A stretch of DNA of 31,808 nucleotides from an uncultured Aeromicrobium sp. (GCF_946221465.1 NZ_CAMJVP010000008.1:1-31808); one strand, 5' to 3'; positions 1 through 8,225 are shown, counted from the stretch's first letter. The notes: generated by a model not told the origin, from the sequence alone. A program made the numbers and translations.

Positions 1-702
1 GTACGCCGCCGCATTGATGATCGTCTGGACGTCGTCCCAGGGGACGACGTCCAGGGTGGCCGGATCGGCGAGGTCGACCGTGCTGCGGTCGTAGAACAGG
101 AAGTCGGGCCGTGCCTTGCGTAGCGCGCGGCCGAGCTGGCCGTTGGCCCCGAGCACCACCGTCTGTTTCGGTGCCATCGGCGTGACATCGGCCAGCATCG
201 GGTGGTTCTTGTCCTTGTCGGACATCTCAGTGATCTCGACCGGCCAGGGGATGGCAAGTTCGGGATCGAGGAGGTTGACGTTCGTGTAGGTCGCGTCCGC
301 ACGCCAGTGCGCGTTGACGAGATAGGAGTAGGCGGTGTCGTCCTCCATGACCTGGAACGAGTTGGCCACGCCCCGCGGCACGAAGACGGCCGTCTCCGGA
401 TTCAGCTCGATCCAGAACGTCCGGCCGAAGGTCTCACCCTCGCGCAGGTCCACCCATGCGCCGAAGGCCCGTCCCGAGGCGACGGAGACGAACTTGTCCC
501 ACGGTTCGGCGTGGATGCCGCGGATGGTGCCGGCCGCGGCGTTGAACGACACGTTGTTCTGCACGGGGCCGAAGTCCGGCAGGCCCAGCGCCGTCATCTT
601 CTCGCGCTGCCAGTTCTCCTTGAACCAGCCGCGGTTGTCGCCGTGGACGTCGAGGTGGACGACGAGCAGGCCCGGGATGGCGGTGGTGTCGACGCTGACC
701 AT
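1..702 (-). CDS. rmlCD: RmlC-RmlD fusion (dTDP-4-dehydrorhamnose 3,5-epimerase / reductase), 3' end outside window
   Basis: The first 234 codons are visible and the gene continues past the left edge. The N-terminal ~185 residues are an RmlC-type cupin: they read VSVDTTAIPG at the start, then contain RGIHAEPWDKF with the conserved epimerase histidine, and later VFVPRGVANSF. The chain then runs into a Rossmann fold with VVLGANGQLGRAL, the RmlD NADPH-binding loop, followed by the VQTIINAAAY strand typical of RmlD. The fusion therefore carries the last two steps of dTDP-L-rhamnose synthesis on one polypeptide, an arrangement known in some actinobacteria. The ATG (700-702) shares one base with the rmlB stop (TGATG), so the two are probably translationally coupled. 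The reductase half is only begun here, so its YxxxK motif cannot be checked. Confidence 0.9.
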   Translation of the reverse strand, partial: MVSVDTTAIPGLLVVHLDVHGDNRGWFKENWQREKMTALGLPDFGPVQNNVSFNAAAGTIRGIHAEPWDKFVSVASGRAFGAWVDLREGETFGRTFWIELNPETAVFVPRGVANSFQVMEDDTAYSYLVNAHWRADATYTNVNLLDPELAIPWPVEITEMSDKDKNHPMLADVTPMAPKQTVVLGANGQLGRALRKARPDFLFYDRSTVDLADPATLDVVPWDDVQTIINAAAY

Positions 703-1700
703 CACTGCCCCAGTGCGGCGTACTTGGCTTCGACCTCGGCCTTCTTGGGGCGCCACCAGGCTTCGTGGTCGCGGTACCACTGCACGGTGTCCTCCAGCCC
801 CGCCGCGAAGTCGGTGAACCGGGGACGCCAGCCGAGTTCGGTGCGCAGCTTCGTCGAGTCGATCGCATAGCGAAGATCGTGCCCGGCGCGGTCGGTGACG
901 TGGTCGAAGTCGTCGGCGGGGCGGCCGAAGAGCTGCAGCAGCATCTCGACGACCTCCTTGTTGGTCTTCTCGCCGTCGGCGCCGATGAGGTACGTCTCGC
1001 CGATACGGCCCTTCTCCAGGATCGTCAGCACCGCGCTGGAGTGGTCGTCGGCGTGGATCCAGTCGCGCACGTTGCGGCCGTCACCGTAGACGCGCGGGCG
1101 GACGCCGTCGATGAGACCGGTGATCTGGCGCGGGATGAACTTCTCGATGTGCTGCCACGGCCCGTAGTTGTTGGAGCAGTTGGAGATCGTGGCCTGCACC
1201 CCGAACGAGCGGACCCAGGCGCGGACGAGCAGGTCGGAGCCGGCTTTCGTCGAAGAGTAGGGGCTCGAGGGATTGTACGGGGTGGACTCGGTGAACCGGT
1301 TGGGGTCGTCGAAGTCCAGGTCGCCGTACACCTCGTCGGTGGAGATGTGGTGGAAGCGGGTGCCGTGCTTGCGGACGGCTTCCAGCAGCGTGTACGTGCC
1401 GACGATGTTGGTGTCGAGGAACGGGCGCGGTCCCTGCAGTGAATTGTCGTTGTGCGACTCGGCGGCGAAATGCACGATCGCGTCGTGCGAGGCGGCGAGT
1501 CCGTCGACGAGCTCGGCATCGGTGATGTCGCCCACGACCAGTTCGACGCGATCGGTGGGCAGGGACTCGAGGCTCTCGCGGTTGCCCGCGTAGGTCAGCT
1601 TGTCGAGGACTGTCACGAACAGGTCCGTCTCGCGCACCACATGATGCACGAAGTTGGACCCGATGAAACCGGCGCCGCCGGTAACCACGATGCGTTGCAT
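702..1700 (-). CDS. rmlB: dTDP-glucose 4,6-dehydratase
   Basis: 332 residues, the usual RmlB length. The N-terminus has the NAD-binding GGAGFIGSNFV. HISTDEVYGDL is the family catalytic segment (T-D-E), and YSSTKAGSD carries the YxxxK of extended short-chain dehydrogenases. NNYGPWQ and RNVRDWIHADDH are also classical RmlB signatures. It converts dTDP-glucose to dTDP-4-keto-6-deoxyglucose in the cytoplasm, feeding the coupled rmlCD fusion. There is no convincing Shine-Dalgarno before the ATG; instead TAGCGT lies 7 bases upstream, which fits a leaderless transcript. It is divergent from rmlA, so the whole rhamnose pathway is present. Rhamnose in this kind of organism usually goes to the cell wall or surface polymers, but that role is inferred. 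Confidence 0.96.
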   Translation of the reverse strand: MQRIVVTGGAGFIGSNFVHHVVRETDLFVTVLDKLTYAGNRESLESLPTDRVELVVGDITDAELVDGLAASHDAIVHFAAESHNDNSLQGPRPFLDTNIVGTYTLLEAVRKHGTRFHHISTDEVYGDLDFDDPNRFTESTPYNPSSPYSSTKAGSDLLVRAWVRSFGVQATISNCSNNYGPWQHIEKFIPRQITGLIDGVRPRVYGDGRNVRDWIHADDHSSAVLTILEKGRIGETYLIGADGEKTNKEVVEMLLQLFGRPADDFDHVTDRAGHDLRYAIDSTKLRTELGWRPRFTDFAAGLEDTVQWYRDHEAWWRPKKAEVEAKYAALGQ

Positions 1701-1811
1701 GGGGACGACGCTACCAATCAGCCGGATGAGCGGTGCGTGGCCAACCTGTCCGCGGCTGCGATGGGTTGATCACGCACCGCCCGGACGGCAGCGAGCCGCT
1801 ATGTTCGTTCC
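1701..1811. promoter_or_regulatory. Divergent rmlB / rmlA promoter region, probably leaderless on both sides
   Basis: This 111-bp gap drives rmlB leftward and rmlA rightward. On the minus strand TAGCGT (1708-1713) ends 7 bases before the rmlB ATG. On the plus strand TATGTT (1800-1805) ends 6 bases before the rmlA ATG. Both fit the TANNNT -10 element placed where transcription would begin at the start codon, and neither gene has a recognisable ribosome binding site. No clear -35 is seen at normal spacing on either side. The promoter assignments are inference from spacing. Confidence 0.45.
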
Positions 1812-2672
1812 ATGCGCGGAATCATCCTGGCCGGCGGCACGGGCTCGCGACTGCACCCGATCACGCTCGGCGTCAGCAAACAGCTCGTGCCCGTCTACGA
1901 CAAGCCGATGATCTACTATCCGCTGTCGACGCTCATGTCTGCCGGCATCCGGGACATCCTCATCATCACGACGCCGCATGACGCTGACCAGTTTGCGCGC
2001 CTGCTCGGGGACGGCTCGCACCTCGGGGTGAACCTGACGTACGCGCAGCAGCCGAGTCCCGACGGCCTCGCGCAGGCCTTCATCATCGGCGAGGATCATG
2101 TCGGCGACGAGGGGGTCGCCCTGGTGCTCGGTGACAACATCTTCTACGGCGCCGGTGTGGGGACGAGCCTGCATCGTTTCGACGACACCGAGGGCGCCGC
2201 AGTGTTCGGATACTGGGTGGCCGATCCGACGGCCTACGGCGTCGTCGAGTTCGACGAGAACGGCATCGCGGTCTCCCTGGAGGAGAAACCGGCGCACCCC
2301 AGGAGCAACTACGCGGTGCCCGGGCTCTACTTCTACGACAACTCCGTGGTGGAGCGCGCCAAGAGCCTCACGCCATCGGCCCGTGGTGAACTCGAGATCA
2401 CCGACCTCAATCGGCTGTACCTTGAGGACGGCACCCTCCAGGTCGAGGTCCTGCCGCGCGGTACGGCCTGGCTCGACACGGGGACGTTCGACGACCTCGC
2501 CGACGCCGGCGCGTTCGTGCGCACGATCGAAAAGCGCCAGGGTCTCAAGATCGCCTGCCCCGAGGAGATCGCCTGGCGTCAGGGCTGGCTGACCGACGAG
2601 GAATTGCGCGAACGCGCCGCCCCGCTCGTCAAGAGCGGGTACGGGCAGTACCTGCTCGACCTGCTCGGCTGA
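1812..2672 (+). CDS. rmlA: Glucose-1-phosphate thymidylyltransferase
   Basis: 286 residues, matching RmlA. The N-terminus has the nucleotidyltransferase signature GGTGSRLHPITLGVSKQLVP followed by YDKPMIYYPLSTL. VLGDNIFYG is the metal-binding aspartate strand, VVEFDENG and EEKPAHPRSNYAVPGLYFYD are family blocks, and GTAWLDTGTFDDL is the C-terminal sugar-binding segment. It makes dTDP-glucose from glucose-1-phosphate and dTTP, the first step feeding RmlB. The start follows a TATGTT element by 6 bases and lacks a Shine-Dalgarno. The 3' end overlaps the convergent surface-protein remnant by about 44 bases. Confidence 0.97.
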   Translation: MRGIILAGGTGSRLHPITLGVSKQLVPVYDKPMIYYPLSTLMSAGIRDILIITTPHDADQFARLLGDGSHLGVNLTYAQQPSPDGLAQAFIIGEDHVGDEGVALVLGDNIFYGAGVGTSLHRFDDTEGAAVFGYWVADPTAYGVVEFDENGIAVSLEEKPAHPRSNYAVPGLYFYDNSVVERAKSLTPSARGELEITDLNRLYLEDGTLQVEVLPRGTAWLDTGTFDDLADAGAFVRTIEKRQGLKIACPEEIAWRQGWLTDEELRERAAPLVKSGYGQYLLDLLG

Positions 2673-3275
2673 CGAGCGCCAGTCCCAGCGCGCCGAAGCC
2701 GACGGCCAGGAGTGCCAGCTGCGCGGACGCACTGGACCCCACCGCGGGGAGGGTTTCGCCGTGGGTGCCGGGAGCCGCGGGCTGCGTCGGGCCGGGCTGC
2801 GCCGGTGCCGGCGTCGGGGTGACCGGAGCGGCCGGAACGCTGAACAGCGCGGTCGGTGACTCGGCCGAGGTGAGGCCGTCGGACACGACACCGACCATCA
2901 CCGTGGAACCGGCCTCGAGAGCCGGGACGACCGCCGTGATCTCGGTGTCGGACACGATCGTGAACTCGGCGGCCGCGTCGCCGAAAAAGACCTCCGTGGT
3001 GTCGTCGAAGCCGGTCCCGGTGATGGTGACCTCCGAGCCGGGCGCGGCCGAGTTCGGGGTGAGCTCTGCGATGGTGGGCCTCTCACGGAACACCATCCGG
3101 TGGGCGAGGCTCACGTTGAGGCCGGTCCACGTGGTCTCGGTGAAGTCGATGACGCCGGACTCGAACAGGACAGGGCCGACGGGCTGGCTCCTCACGGGGT
3201 CCCAGCTCGGATGCTGACCACCGTGGTCTCGCCGGCGTTGGAACCGGCGGTGACAGTGACCTCGCGGTCCGGCCA
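2629..3275 (-). pseudogene. Remnant of an IPT/TIG-domain surface protein with a degenerate sorting signal
   Basis: Two minus-strand frames together look like the tail of one cell-surface protein. In one frame (about 3275 to 3197) the chain reads EVTVTAGSNAGETTVVSIRAG and then stops at a TGA. Sensible protein resumes at once in the next frame with SQPVGPVLFESG and continues through a single IPT/TIG fold (PTIAELTPNSAAPGSEVTIT to about ALFSVP), a Pro/Thr/Ala spacer, LPAVG, a hydrophobic stretch of about 20 residues and an Arg-rich tail. That layout is a sortase-type anchor, although LPAVG lacks the Thr of LPXTG. No signal peptide or start is found, since the 5' end abuts the HAD gene. A GTG at 3195 could start a 188-residue ORF, but it would have no export signal. 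I read it as truncated and frameshifted; a sequencing error at about 3197 is the alternative for the frameshift. Confidence 0.65.
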
Positions 3276-3327
3276 TCGCCCTGGGCCCGCTCGACGCCCG
3301 GCCAGCCGGTGCCCGTACCCTCGGCGC

Positions 3328-4023
3328 GTGAGCGGAGCGCATGAGCATCGTGACGATCCAGATGCCCGCCGAGTGGTCTTCGATTTCGACGGCGTCTTCA
3401 CCGCGGTCGACTCCACTGCCGCCTGGTTGAACCCGCGTCTTCGTGCTCGTCCGCTCCGGCTGATGCGGTGCGCACCGTGGCTGGCGGGCTTCGCGCTCTC
3501 CGGTTCGCATCCGCGGCAGCGGACGTGGTTCACACGACACCTCATGAATGCCGTCTTCGTTGGCGAACGCCCCGAACTGCTGGTGGCGGAACTCCGTCGT
3601 TTCGGCTCGGCGATGGCCACCGACCCGGCAGTCACGCTCGCCGACGCGGTGGCTCGGCTTCGCGCGCATCAGCGATCCGGAGATCAGGTCGTCATCGTCT
3701 CCGCCGGGCTGGAGCCGGTGCTTGCTGGATGGCGAGAGGCTCTGAACCTGGACGTCACCGTCTGCGCCTCCGAGCTTCGCGCGCGCGGCGAGGCGCTCGT
3801 CCTGGCCGATCACTGCTTCGCCGATCGAAAGGTCGAGCGGCTGGCCGAGCTGGGGTGGTCGCGCTGGGATCGCGTGTACACGGACTCGGTTCACGACGCC
3901 CCGCTCATCGCGCGGTCGCGTGAGACGGTGCTGGTCAATCCCTCGGCGCGCACACTGCGTCAGGCTGCCCTGTTCGGTGAGGACGTGCGTTCCGTCGAGT
4001 GGCTCCCTCAGCCCCCGGTTTGA
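3328..4023 (+). CDS. HAD-IB family phosphatase (PSPase / PgpC-like)
   Basis: 231 residues from the GTG at 3328; upstream in-frame codons only shadow the antisense surface-protein remnant. All four HAD motifs are visible: DFDGV (motif I, nucleophile D19 and acid D21), VVIVSAGLEPVL (motif II), the K of DRKVERLAELG (motif III) and VYTDSVHDAPLI (motif IV acidic pair). The helical cap PLRLMRCAPWLAGFALSG resembles the hydrophobic cap of subfamily IB enzymes such as PgpC/YfhB, which act on lipid-linked or small phosphates. The substrate is not deducible. Its position beside rhamnose genes might suggest polyprenyl- or sugar-phosphate chemistry, but no operon link exists because rmlA ends 650 bases earlier and a remnant lies between. 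No strong ribosome binding site is seen. Confidence 0.8.
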   Translation: MSGAHEHRDDPDARRVVFDFDGVFTAVDSTAAWLNPRLRARPLRLMRCAPWLAGFALSGSHPRQRTWFTRHLMNAVFVGERPELLVAELRRFGSAMATDPAVTLADAVARLRAHQRSGDQVVIVSAGLEPVLAGWREALNLDVTVCASELRARGEALVLADHCFADRKVERLAELGWSRWDRVYTDSVHDAPLIARSRETVLVNPSARTLRQAALFGEDVRSVEWLPQPPV

Positions 4024-4040
4024 CACCGCGCGCACCCGCA

Positions 4041-4124
4041 TTCCACAATTCCGGGCATTAACGGCTAGATTCAGGCAGAACCGGTCGCGCCCGCGGCGTG
4101 ACCAGCCCGGCCAGGAATTAAGGA
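4041..4124 (+). promoter_or_regulatory. Probable promoter and ribosome binding site of the FGGY kinase operon
   Basis: This stretch after the HAD gene is relatively AT-rich. TAGATT at 4066-4071 is a good -10 candidate; TTCCAC at 4041-4046 is a weak -35 at 19-bp spacing. AAGGAG at 4119-4124 lies 6 bases before the ATG at 4131 and is a strong Shine-Dalgarno. No clear repeated operator for the DeoR regulator at the operon's end was found by eye. Confidence 0.4.
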
Positions 4125-4130
4125 GCGCAG

Positions 4131-5558
4131 ATGGCCATCCTCGCCATCGACCAGGGAACGTCCGGCACCAAGGCCGTCGTCGTCGACGACGACGGCATCA
4201 TCGCGGTCGCCGAACGCGAACTGCGACCCCGGTATCTGCCCGGCGGGGGTGTCGAGCAAGATCCCCATGAGCTGCTGCAGTCGGTGCTCGACACCGGCCG
4301 CGAAGCGGCAACCAGCGGTGGTCGGCCGCTGACGGCGGTCGCGCTGGCGAACCAGGGGGAAACAGTGCTCGCCTGGGATCTGGCGACCGGCCAGCCACTG
4401 ACGACCGCCTTGTCCTGGCAGGACCGCCGCGCCGAGAGCGTCTGCGGCGCACTCGCCGACCACGCCGAGGAGATCCGCGCCCGCACTGCGCTGCAGCTCG
4501 ATCCCTACTTCTCCGCACCTAAGATGGCCTGGCTGCGGCGGAACCTGACCCGCGAGGGTGTCGTCACCACGACGGACACCTGGCTTGTGCACCAGCTCAC
4601 CGGCGAGTTCGTGACCGACACGTCGACCGCGAGCCGTTCGCTCCTTCTCGACATCGACGAGATCGGGTGGGACGAACGACTTCTTGAACTGTTCGGTCTC
4701 GGCGATGAGCGGCTGCCGCGGCTCGTCGCCAGCGACGAGATCGTCGGATCGACGACCGCGTTCGGCGGCGACGTCCCGGTCACCGGGCTTATCGTCGACC
4801 AGCAGGCCGCGCTGCTTGCCGAAGGGTGCCTCGACCGGGGCACCGCCAAATGCACCTACGGGACGGGTGCCTTCCTGCTGGTCAATCTGGGCGATCGGGC
4901 GGCTCGCTTCGACAACGGCCTCACCACCTCGGTCGCCTGGACGTTGCGTGGGCGCACCAGCTACTGCGCGGACGGCCAGGTGTACACCGCGGCGTCGGCG
5001 GTGCGCTGGATGTGCGAGCTCGGCCTCATCGACTCGGCCGCCGATCTGGACGTCGTCGCCGCCGATTCCTCGGACGGAGTGCTATGCGCACCCTCCTTCG
5101 CCGGCCTGGCGGCACCCTGGTGGCGGCCCGACGCGGGCGCTTTCCTCACCGGCATGACCTTGTCGACCGGCCGTCCGCAGATCGTCCGGGCAGTGCTCGA
5201 AGGCATCAGCGCGCAAGTCGCCGAACTCGCGGCCCTGACCGATGGAGAACTCGGCGCTCCGCTGATGAGGCTGCGGGTGGACGGAGGTCTGACACGCAGC
5301 CGCGTTCTCATGCAGAGCCAGGCCGACCTGCTCCAGACGCCGATCGACGTCTACGGCTCCGAGCACGCCACGGCGCTCGGCGCGGCCGCCGCCGCGCGGC
5401 TCGCCCTCGACCCCGGTCTCGAGACGGCCGAAGCCCCGCTCCCCTGGACGCCGGCGCGCACGTTCACACCGGAGTGGACCGCGAGCGAAAGCGTCCGTTT
5501 CCGTGCCCAGTGGCGGGCCGCCGTCGACGCGGACCTGAACCGAGGAGGCCAGGTATGA
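4131..5558 (+). CDS. GlpK-like FGGY-family carbohydrate kinase, substrate uncertain
   Basis: 475 residues, slightly shorter than GlpK (~500). It follows E. coli GlpK throughout: AIDQGTSGTKAVVVDDDG at residues 5-22 (phosphate-binding loop), SWQDRR (95-100), LDPYFSAPKMAWL (123-135), IVDQQAALLAEG (221-232) with the catalytic-base position D223, TYGTGAFLL (242-250), and RVDGGLTRSRVLMQSQADLL near the C-terminus. Of the glycerol-contacting residues, Glu84, Tyr135 and Asp245 of E. coli GlpK are kept (E77, Y126, D223), but Arg83 is replaced by glycine (NQGET instead of NQRET). The FBP regulatory loop GKGGTR is missing. A polyol or amino-polyol other than glycerol is therefore possible. The stop overlaps the next start (ATGA), so it is the first gene of a tight operon with two flavoproteins. 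Confidence 0.85.
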   Translation: MAILAIDQGTSGTKAVVVDDDGIIAVAERELRPRYLPGGGVEQDPHELLQSVLDTGREAATSGGRPLTAVALANQGETVLAWDLATGQPLTTALSWQDRRAESVCGALADHAEEIRARTALQLDPYFSAPKMAWLRRNLTREGVVTTTDTWLVHQLTGEFVTDTSTASRSLLLDIDEIGWDERLLELFGLGDERLPRLVASDEIVGSTTAFGGDVPVTGLIVDQQAALLAEGCLDRGTAKCTYGTGAFLLVNLGDRAARFDNGLTTSVAWTLRGRTSYCADGQVYTAASAVRWMCELGLIDSAADLDVVAADSSDGVLCAPSFAGLAAPWWRPDAGAFLTGMTLSTGRPQIVRAVLEGISAQVAELAALTDGELGAPLMRLRVDGGLTRSRVLMQSQADLLQTPIDVYGSEHATALGAAAAARLALDPGLETAEAPLPWTPARTFTPEWTASESVRFRAQWRAAVDADLNRGGQV

Positions 5559-6937
5559 CGACGTATGACATCACGATCATCGGCGCTGGGGTGGTGGGCA
5601 CAGCCATCGCGCGCGCGCTCAGCCGACAGCAGATCTCGGTCGCCCTCGTCGACAGTGCCGACGATGTCGGTGAGGGAACAAGCAAGGCCAACACCGCGAT
5701 CCTGCACACGGGGTTCGACGCCACGCCGGGCACATTGGAGTCCCGCCTGGTCAGCCGAGGCTACGTGCTGCTGAGCGAGTACGCCGCCCAGACCGGCATC
5801 CCGCTGGAGCGCACCGGAGCCGTCCTCGTCGCCTGGACCGAGGAGGAGCTGGGCAACCTGCCGGGCCTTCGCGACAAGGCGGTCAAGAACGGCTATCACC
5901 GGTGCGAGCTGCTCGGCGCGGAGCAGGTGTATGACGCGCTGCCCTCCCTCGGCCCAGGTGCCCTAGGCGGACTCACCGTCCCCGACGAGTCGATCATCTG
6001 CCCATGGACGCCGTCAATCGCATTCGCGACCGAGGCGGTCGAGAACGGTGTCGCGCTGTTGCTCGGGCACGAGGTCCGCGGAGTGGAGACAGGACCCGAC
6101 GAGACCACCGTGCGCACGAGCAAGGGTGAGGTCCGCACGCGCTGGCTGATCAACGCCGCAGGCCTCGGGGCCGACGTCATCGACCGGGCGCTGGGCTACG
6201 ACCGCTTCACGGTGACGCCACGCCGGGGCGAACTGCTCGTCTTCGACAAGCTCACCAGCAGCCTGCTCGACAAAATCGTGCTGCCGGTGCCCTCCAAGCT
6301 CGGCAAGGGCGTCCTGGTGAGCCCCACCGTGTACGGCAACATCATGCTCGGGCCCACCGCGCAGGATCTGGACGACAAGACCGCGACGAACACCTCCGAG
6401 ACCGGATTCGCGTTCCTGCGCAGCAAGGGCGAGCGACTGATGCCGCAGCTCTTCGACGAGGAGGTCACCACCGCCTACGCCGGACTGCGGGCCGCGATCG
6501 ACCACGGCGACTATCTCATCGACGCCGACACGACCCAGCGTTACATCCTGGTCGGCGGCATCCGCTCGACGGGCCTCACCTCCTCGATGGCGATCGCCGA
6601 GCACGTCGAGAAGCTGCTCCACGAGTCCGGATTCGCGATGGAGCCGCGCGCCGATGTCGTCGCGCCGCCGAGGATGCCGATGATCGGGGAGCGGTTCATC
6701 CGCCCGTACCAGCGCGAGGACCTCATCGCCGCCGATCCCGAGTACGGACGGATCGTGTGCTTCTGCGAGCGCGTCACGGCCGGAGAGATCCGCGACGCCC
6801 TCAGTTCGACCGTTCCCGCCGTCGATCGCGGCGGCGTCAGTCGCCGCACACGCGCCACCAACGGGCGCTGCCAGGCCTTCTACTGCGGTGCCGCGGTCGA
6901 CAGCTGTATCGCCGCAGCACGAGAGGAGTCCCGATGA
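5555..6937 (+). CDS. GlpA-like FAD-dependent dehydrogenase with BFD-type [2Fe-2S] domain
   Basis: 460 residues from the ATG at 5555, inside the ATGA overlap with the kinase. The in-frame codons upstream to 4826 are only a shadow of the kinase. The N-terminus is a dinucleotide-binding fold (IIGAGVVGTAIARAL, residues 8-22), followed by GEGTSKANTAILHTGFDA, the family's FAD/substrate segment, and VGGIRSTGLTSSMAIAEH near residue 330, the C-terminal FAD contact of DAO-family oxidoreductases. The last 60 residues are a BFD-like iron-sulfur domain: CFC at 402-404 and C439/C444 in GRCQAFYC. This is the layout of GlpA and of the NAD(P)/FAD-dependent G3P oxidoreductases paired with a second flavoprotein. 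It probably oxidises the secondary hydroxyl of the phosphorylated product of the upstream kinase. Confidence 0.85.
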   Translation: MTTYDITIIGAGVVGTAIARALSRQQISVALVDSADDVGEGTSKANTAILHTGFDATPGTLESRLVSRGYVLLSEYAAQTGIPLERTGAVLVAWTEEELGNLPGLRDKAVKNGYHRCELLGAEQVYDALPSLGPGALGGLTVPDESIICPWTPSIAFATEAVENGVALLLGHEVRGVETGPDETTVRTSKGEVRTRWLINAAGLGADVIDRALGYDRFTVTPRRGELLVFDKLTSSLLDKIVLPVPSKLGKGVLVSPTVYGNIMLGPTAQDLDDKTATNTSETGFAFLRSKGERLMPQLFDEEVTTAYAGLRAAIDHGDYLIDADTTQRYILVGGIRSTGLTSSMAIAEHVEKLLHESGFAMEPRADVVAPPRMPMIGERFIRPYQREDLIAADPEYGRIVCFCERVTAGEIRDALSSTVPAVDRGGVSRRTRATNGRCQAFYCGAAVDSCIAAAREESR

Positions 6938-8175
6938 TCACCACCATTGCCGCGGACGTCGCCATCATCGGCGGTGGACCGGCCGGACTCACCGCGGCCG
7001 CCGAGCTGGCCGCACGCACGTCCGCGCGCGTGGTCGTGCTCGAGCGGGAGCGGGAAGCCGGGGGCATTCCCCGGCACTCGGACCACCTCGGCTACGGCAT
7101 CCGGGACAAGCGCCGGTTCACGACCGGCCCACGGTATGCACGGCGACTCGTCGACGAAGCGCTGTCCGCCGGCGCCGACCTGCGCACCGAGACGATGGTG
7201 ACATCCTGGGACGGCACGGACATGCTCGTGACCAGTCCCGAAGGACGCGCCCGAGTCGAGGCCAGGGCCGTCATCCTCGCCACGGGAGCGCGAGAGCGCC
7301 CCCGGCCGGCGCGGATGATCCCCGGTTCACGTCCGGCCGGTGTGCTGACCACGGGAGAACTGCAGAACACCGTGCACCTGCATCATCGGCCGGTCGGGAG
7401 CCGAGCGGTCGTCGTCGGCGGTGAGCTCGTCTCGTGGTCGGCGATCATGACGCTCAAGGAGGCGGGCTGCCGCACCGAGGCGATGGTGACCCGCCACGCC
7501 ACCCCCGAGTCGTACGCGCTGTTCAACCTCGGCGGCCGCGCGATGTTCCGGCCCCGCCTCGTCACCAGTCACCGGGTGGTGCAGGTGCTCGGACGCCGGC
7601 GTGTGGAGGGCGTCGAGGTGGAGCACCTCGCCACCGGGCGCCGCGAGGTGCTCGCCTGCGACACGGTGGTCTTCACCGGCGATTGGATTCCCGATCACGA
7701 GCTTGCCCGCTCCGCCGGGATCGCACTGGACGGCGGAACACGCGGCCCGCTCGTCGACCCGCTCGGCCGGACCGACCGCGAGGGAGTGTTCGCGGCGGGC
7801 AATCTCGTGCACCCGGTCGACACCGCTGACGTCGCGGCACTCGGAGGTCAGCACGTCGCCCGTTCGGTCGCACGCTTCCTCGACGGGGAGCCGGTGCCGC
7901 AGGTCGCGCTCCTTCGTGTCGTCGGCGAGGCGCCGTTCGCCTGGGTCACCCCCGGCCTGTTCCACCCGCGGCTGCCCGCTCCCGCGCGTCGCCGACTCGA
8001 GACCTGGGTCACCGAGTTCGTCCCCCTCCCGCGGGTCACGGTCCGCCAGGACGGTCGGGTTCTCACGCGCCGCGCCCTTCCATGGCCCGCCTCACCCGGC
8101 CGGGTGTTCCGGGTCCCGTGGAACGTCCTCGACGGTGCCGATCCGAACGGCGGCCCGATCCATCTCAGCTTGTGA
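6934..8175 (+). CDS. NAD(P)/FAD-dependent oxidoreductase, electron-transfer partner of the dehydrogenase
   Basis: 413 residues from the ATG at 6934 (ATGA overlap with the preceding gene, GAGAGGAG upstream). It carries an FAD-binding GGGPAGLTAAAELA (residues ~10-23), LEREREAGGIPRHS typical of HcnB/sarcosine-oxidase-alpha-like flavoproteins, ILATGARERPRPARMIPG, an NAD-type VVGGELVSWSAI, and a C-terminal DPLGRTDREGVFAAGNLVHP, the GD/GN motif of pyridine nucleotide-disulfide oxidoreductases. In other bacteria a kinase, a BFD-bearing dehydrogenase and this second flavoprotein often come with a short Cys-rich DUF1667 protein or with GlpC. Neither is present here. It likely passes electrons from the [2Fe-2S] dehydrogenase to NAD(P)+, though the direction is inferred. 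Confidence 0.82.
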   Translation: MITTIAADVAIIGGGPAGLTAAAELAARTSARVVVLEREREAGGIPRHSDHLGYGIRDKRRFTTGPRYARRLVDEALSAGADLRTETMVTSWDGTDMLVTSPEGRARVEARAVILATGARERPRPARMIPGSRPAGVLTTGELQNTVHLHHRPVGSRAVVVGGELVSWSAIMTLKEAGCRTEAMVTRHATPESYALFNLGGRAMFRPRLVTSHRVVQVLGRRRVEGVEVEHLATGRREVLACDTVVFTGDWIPDHELARSAGIALDGGTRGPLVDPLGRTDREGVFAAGNLVHPVDTADVAALGGQHVARSVARFLDGEPVPQVALLRVVGEAPFAWVTPGLFHPRLPAPARRRLETWVTEFVPLPRVTVRQDGRVLTRRALPWPASPGRVFRVPWNVLDGADPNGGPIHLSL

Positions 8176-8225
8176 CCGGTCCCTGAGCGTCCGGCCTCCC
8201 TCCCACCTTTCTGAAAGAGGATCTG

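Noticed and set aside
3100..3327. Upstream extension of the HAD gene to a start at 3100
   Set aside because: The extra 76 residues are the reverse of the surface-protein remnant and have no HAD character; homologues begin just before DFDG.
4826..5554. Long N-terminal extension of the FAD dehydrogenase
   Set aside because: It lies wholly inside the kinase gene in another frame; the real start is the ATGA overlap followed directly by the dinucleotide-binding strand.
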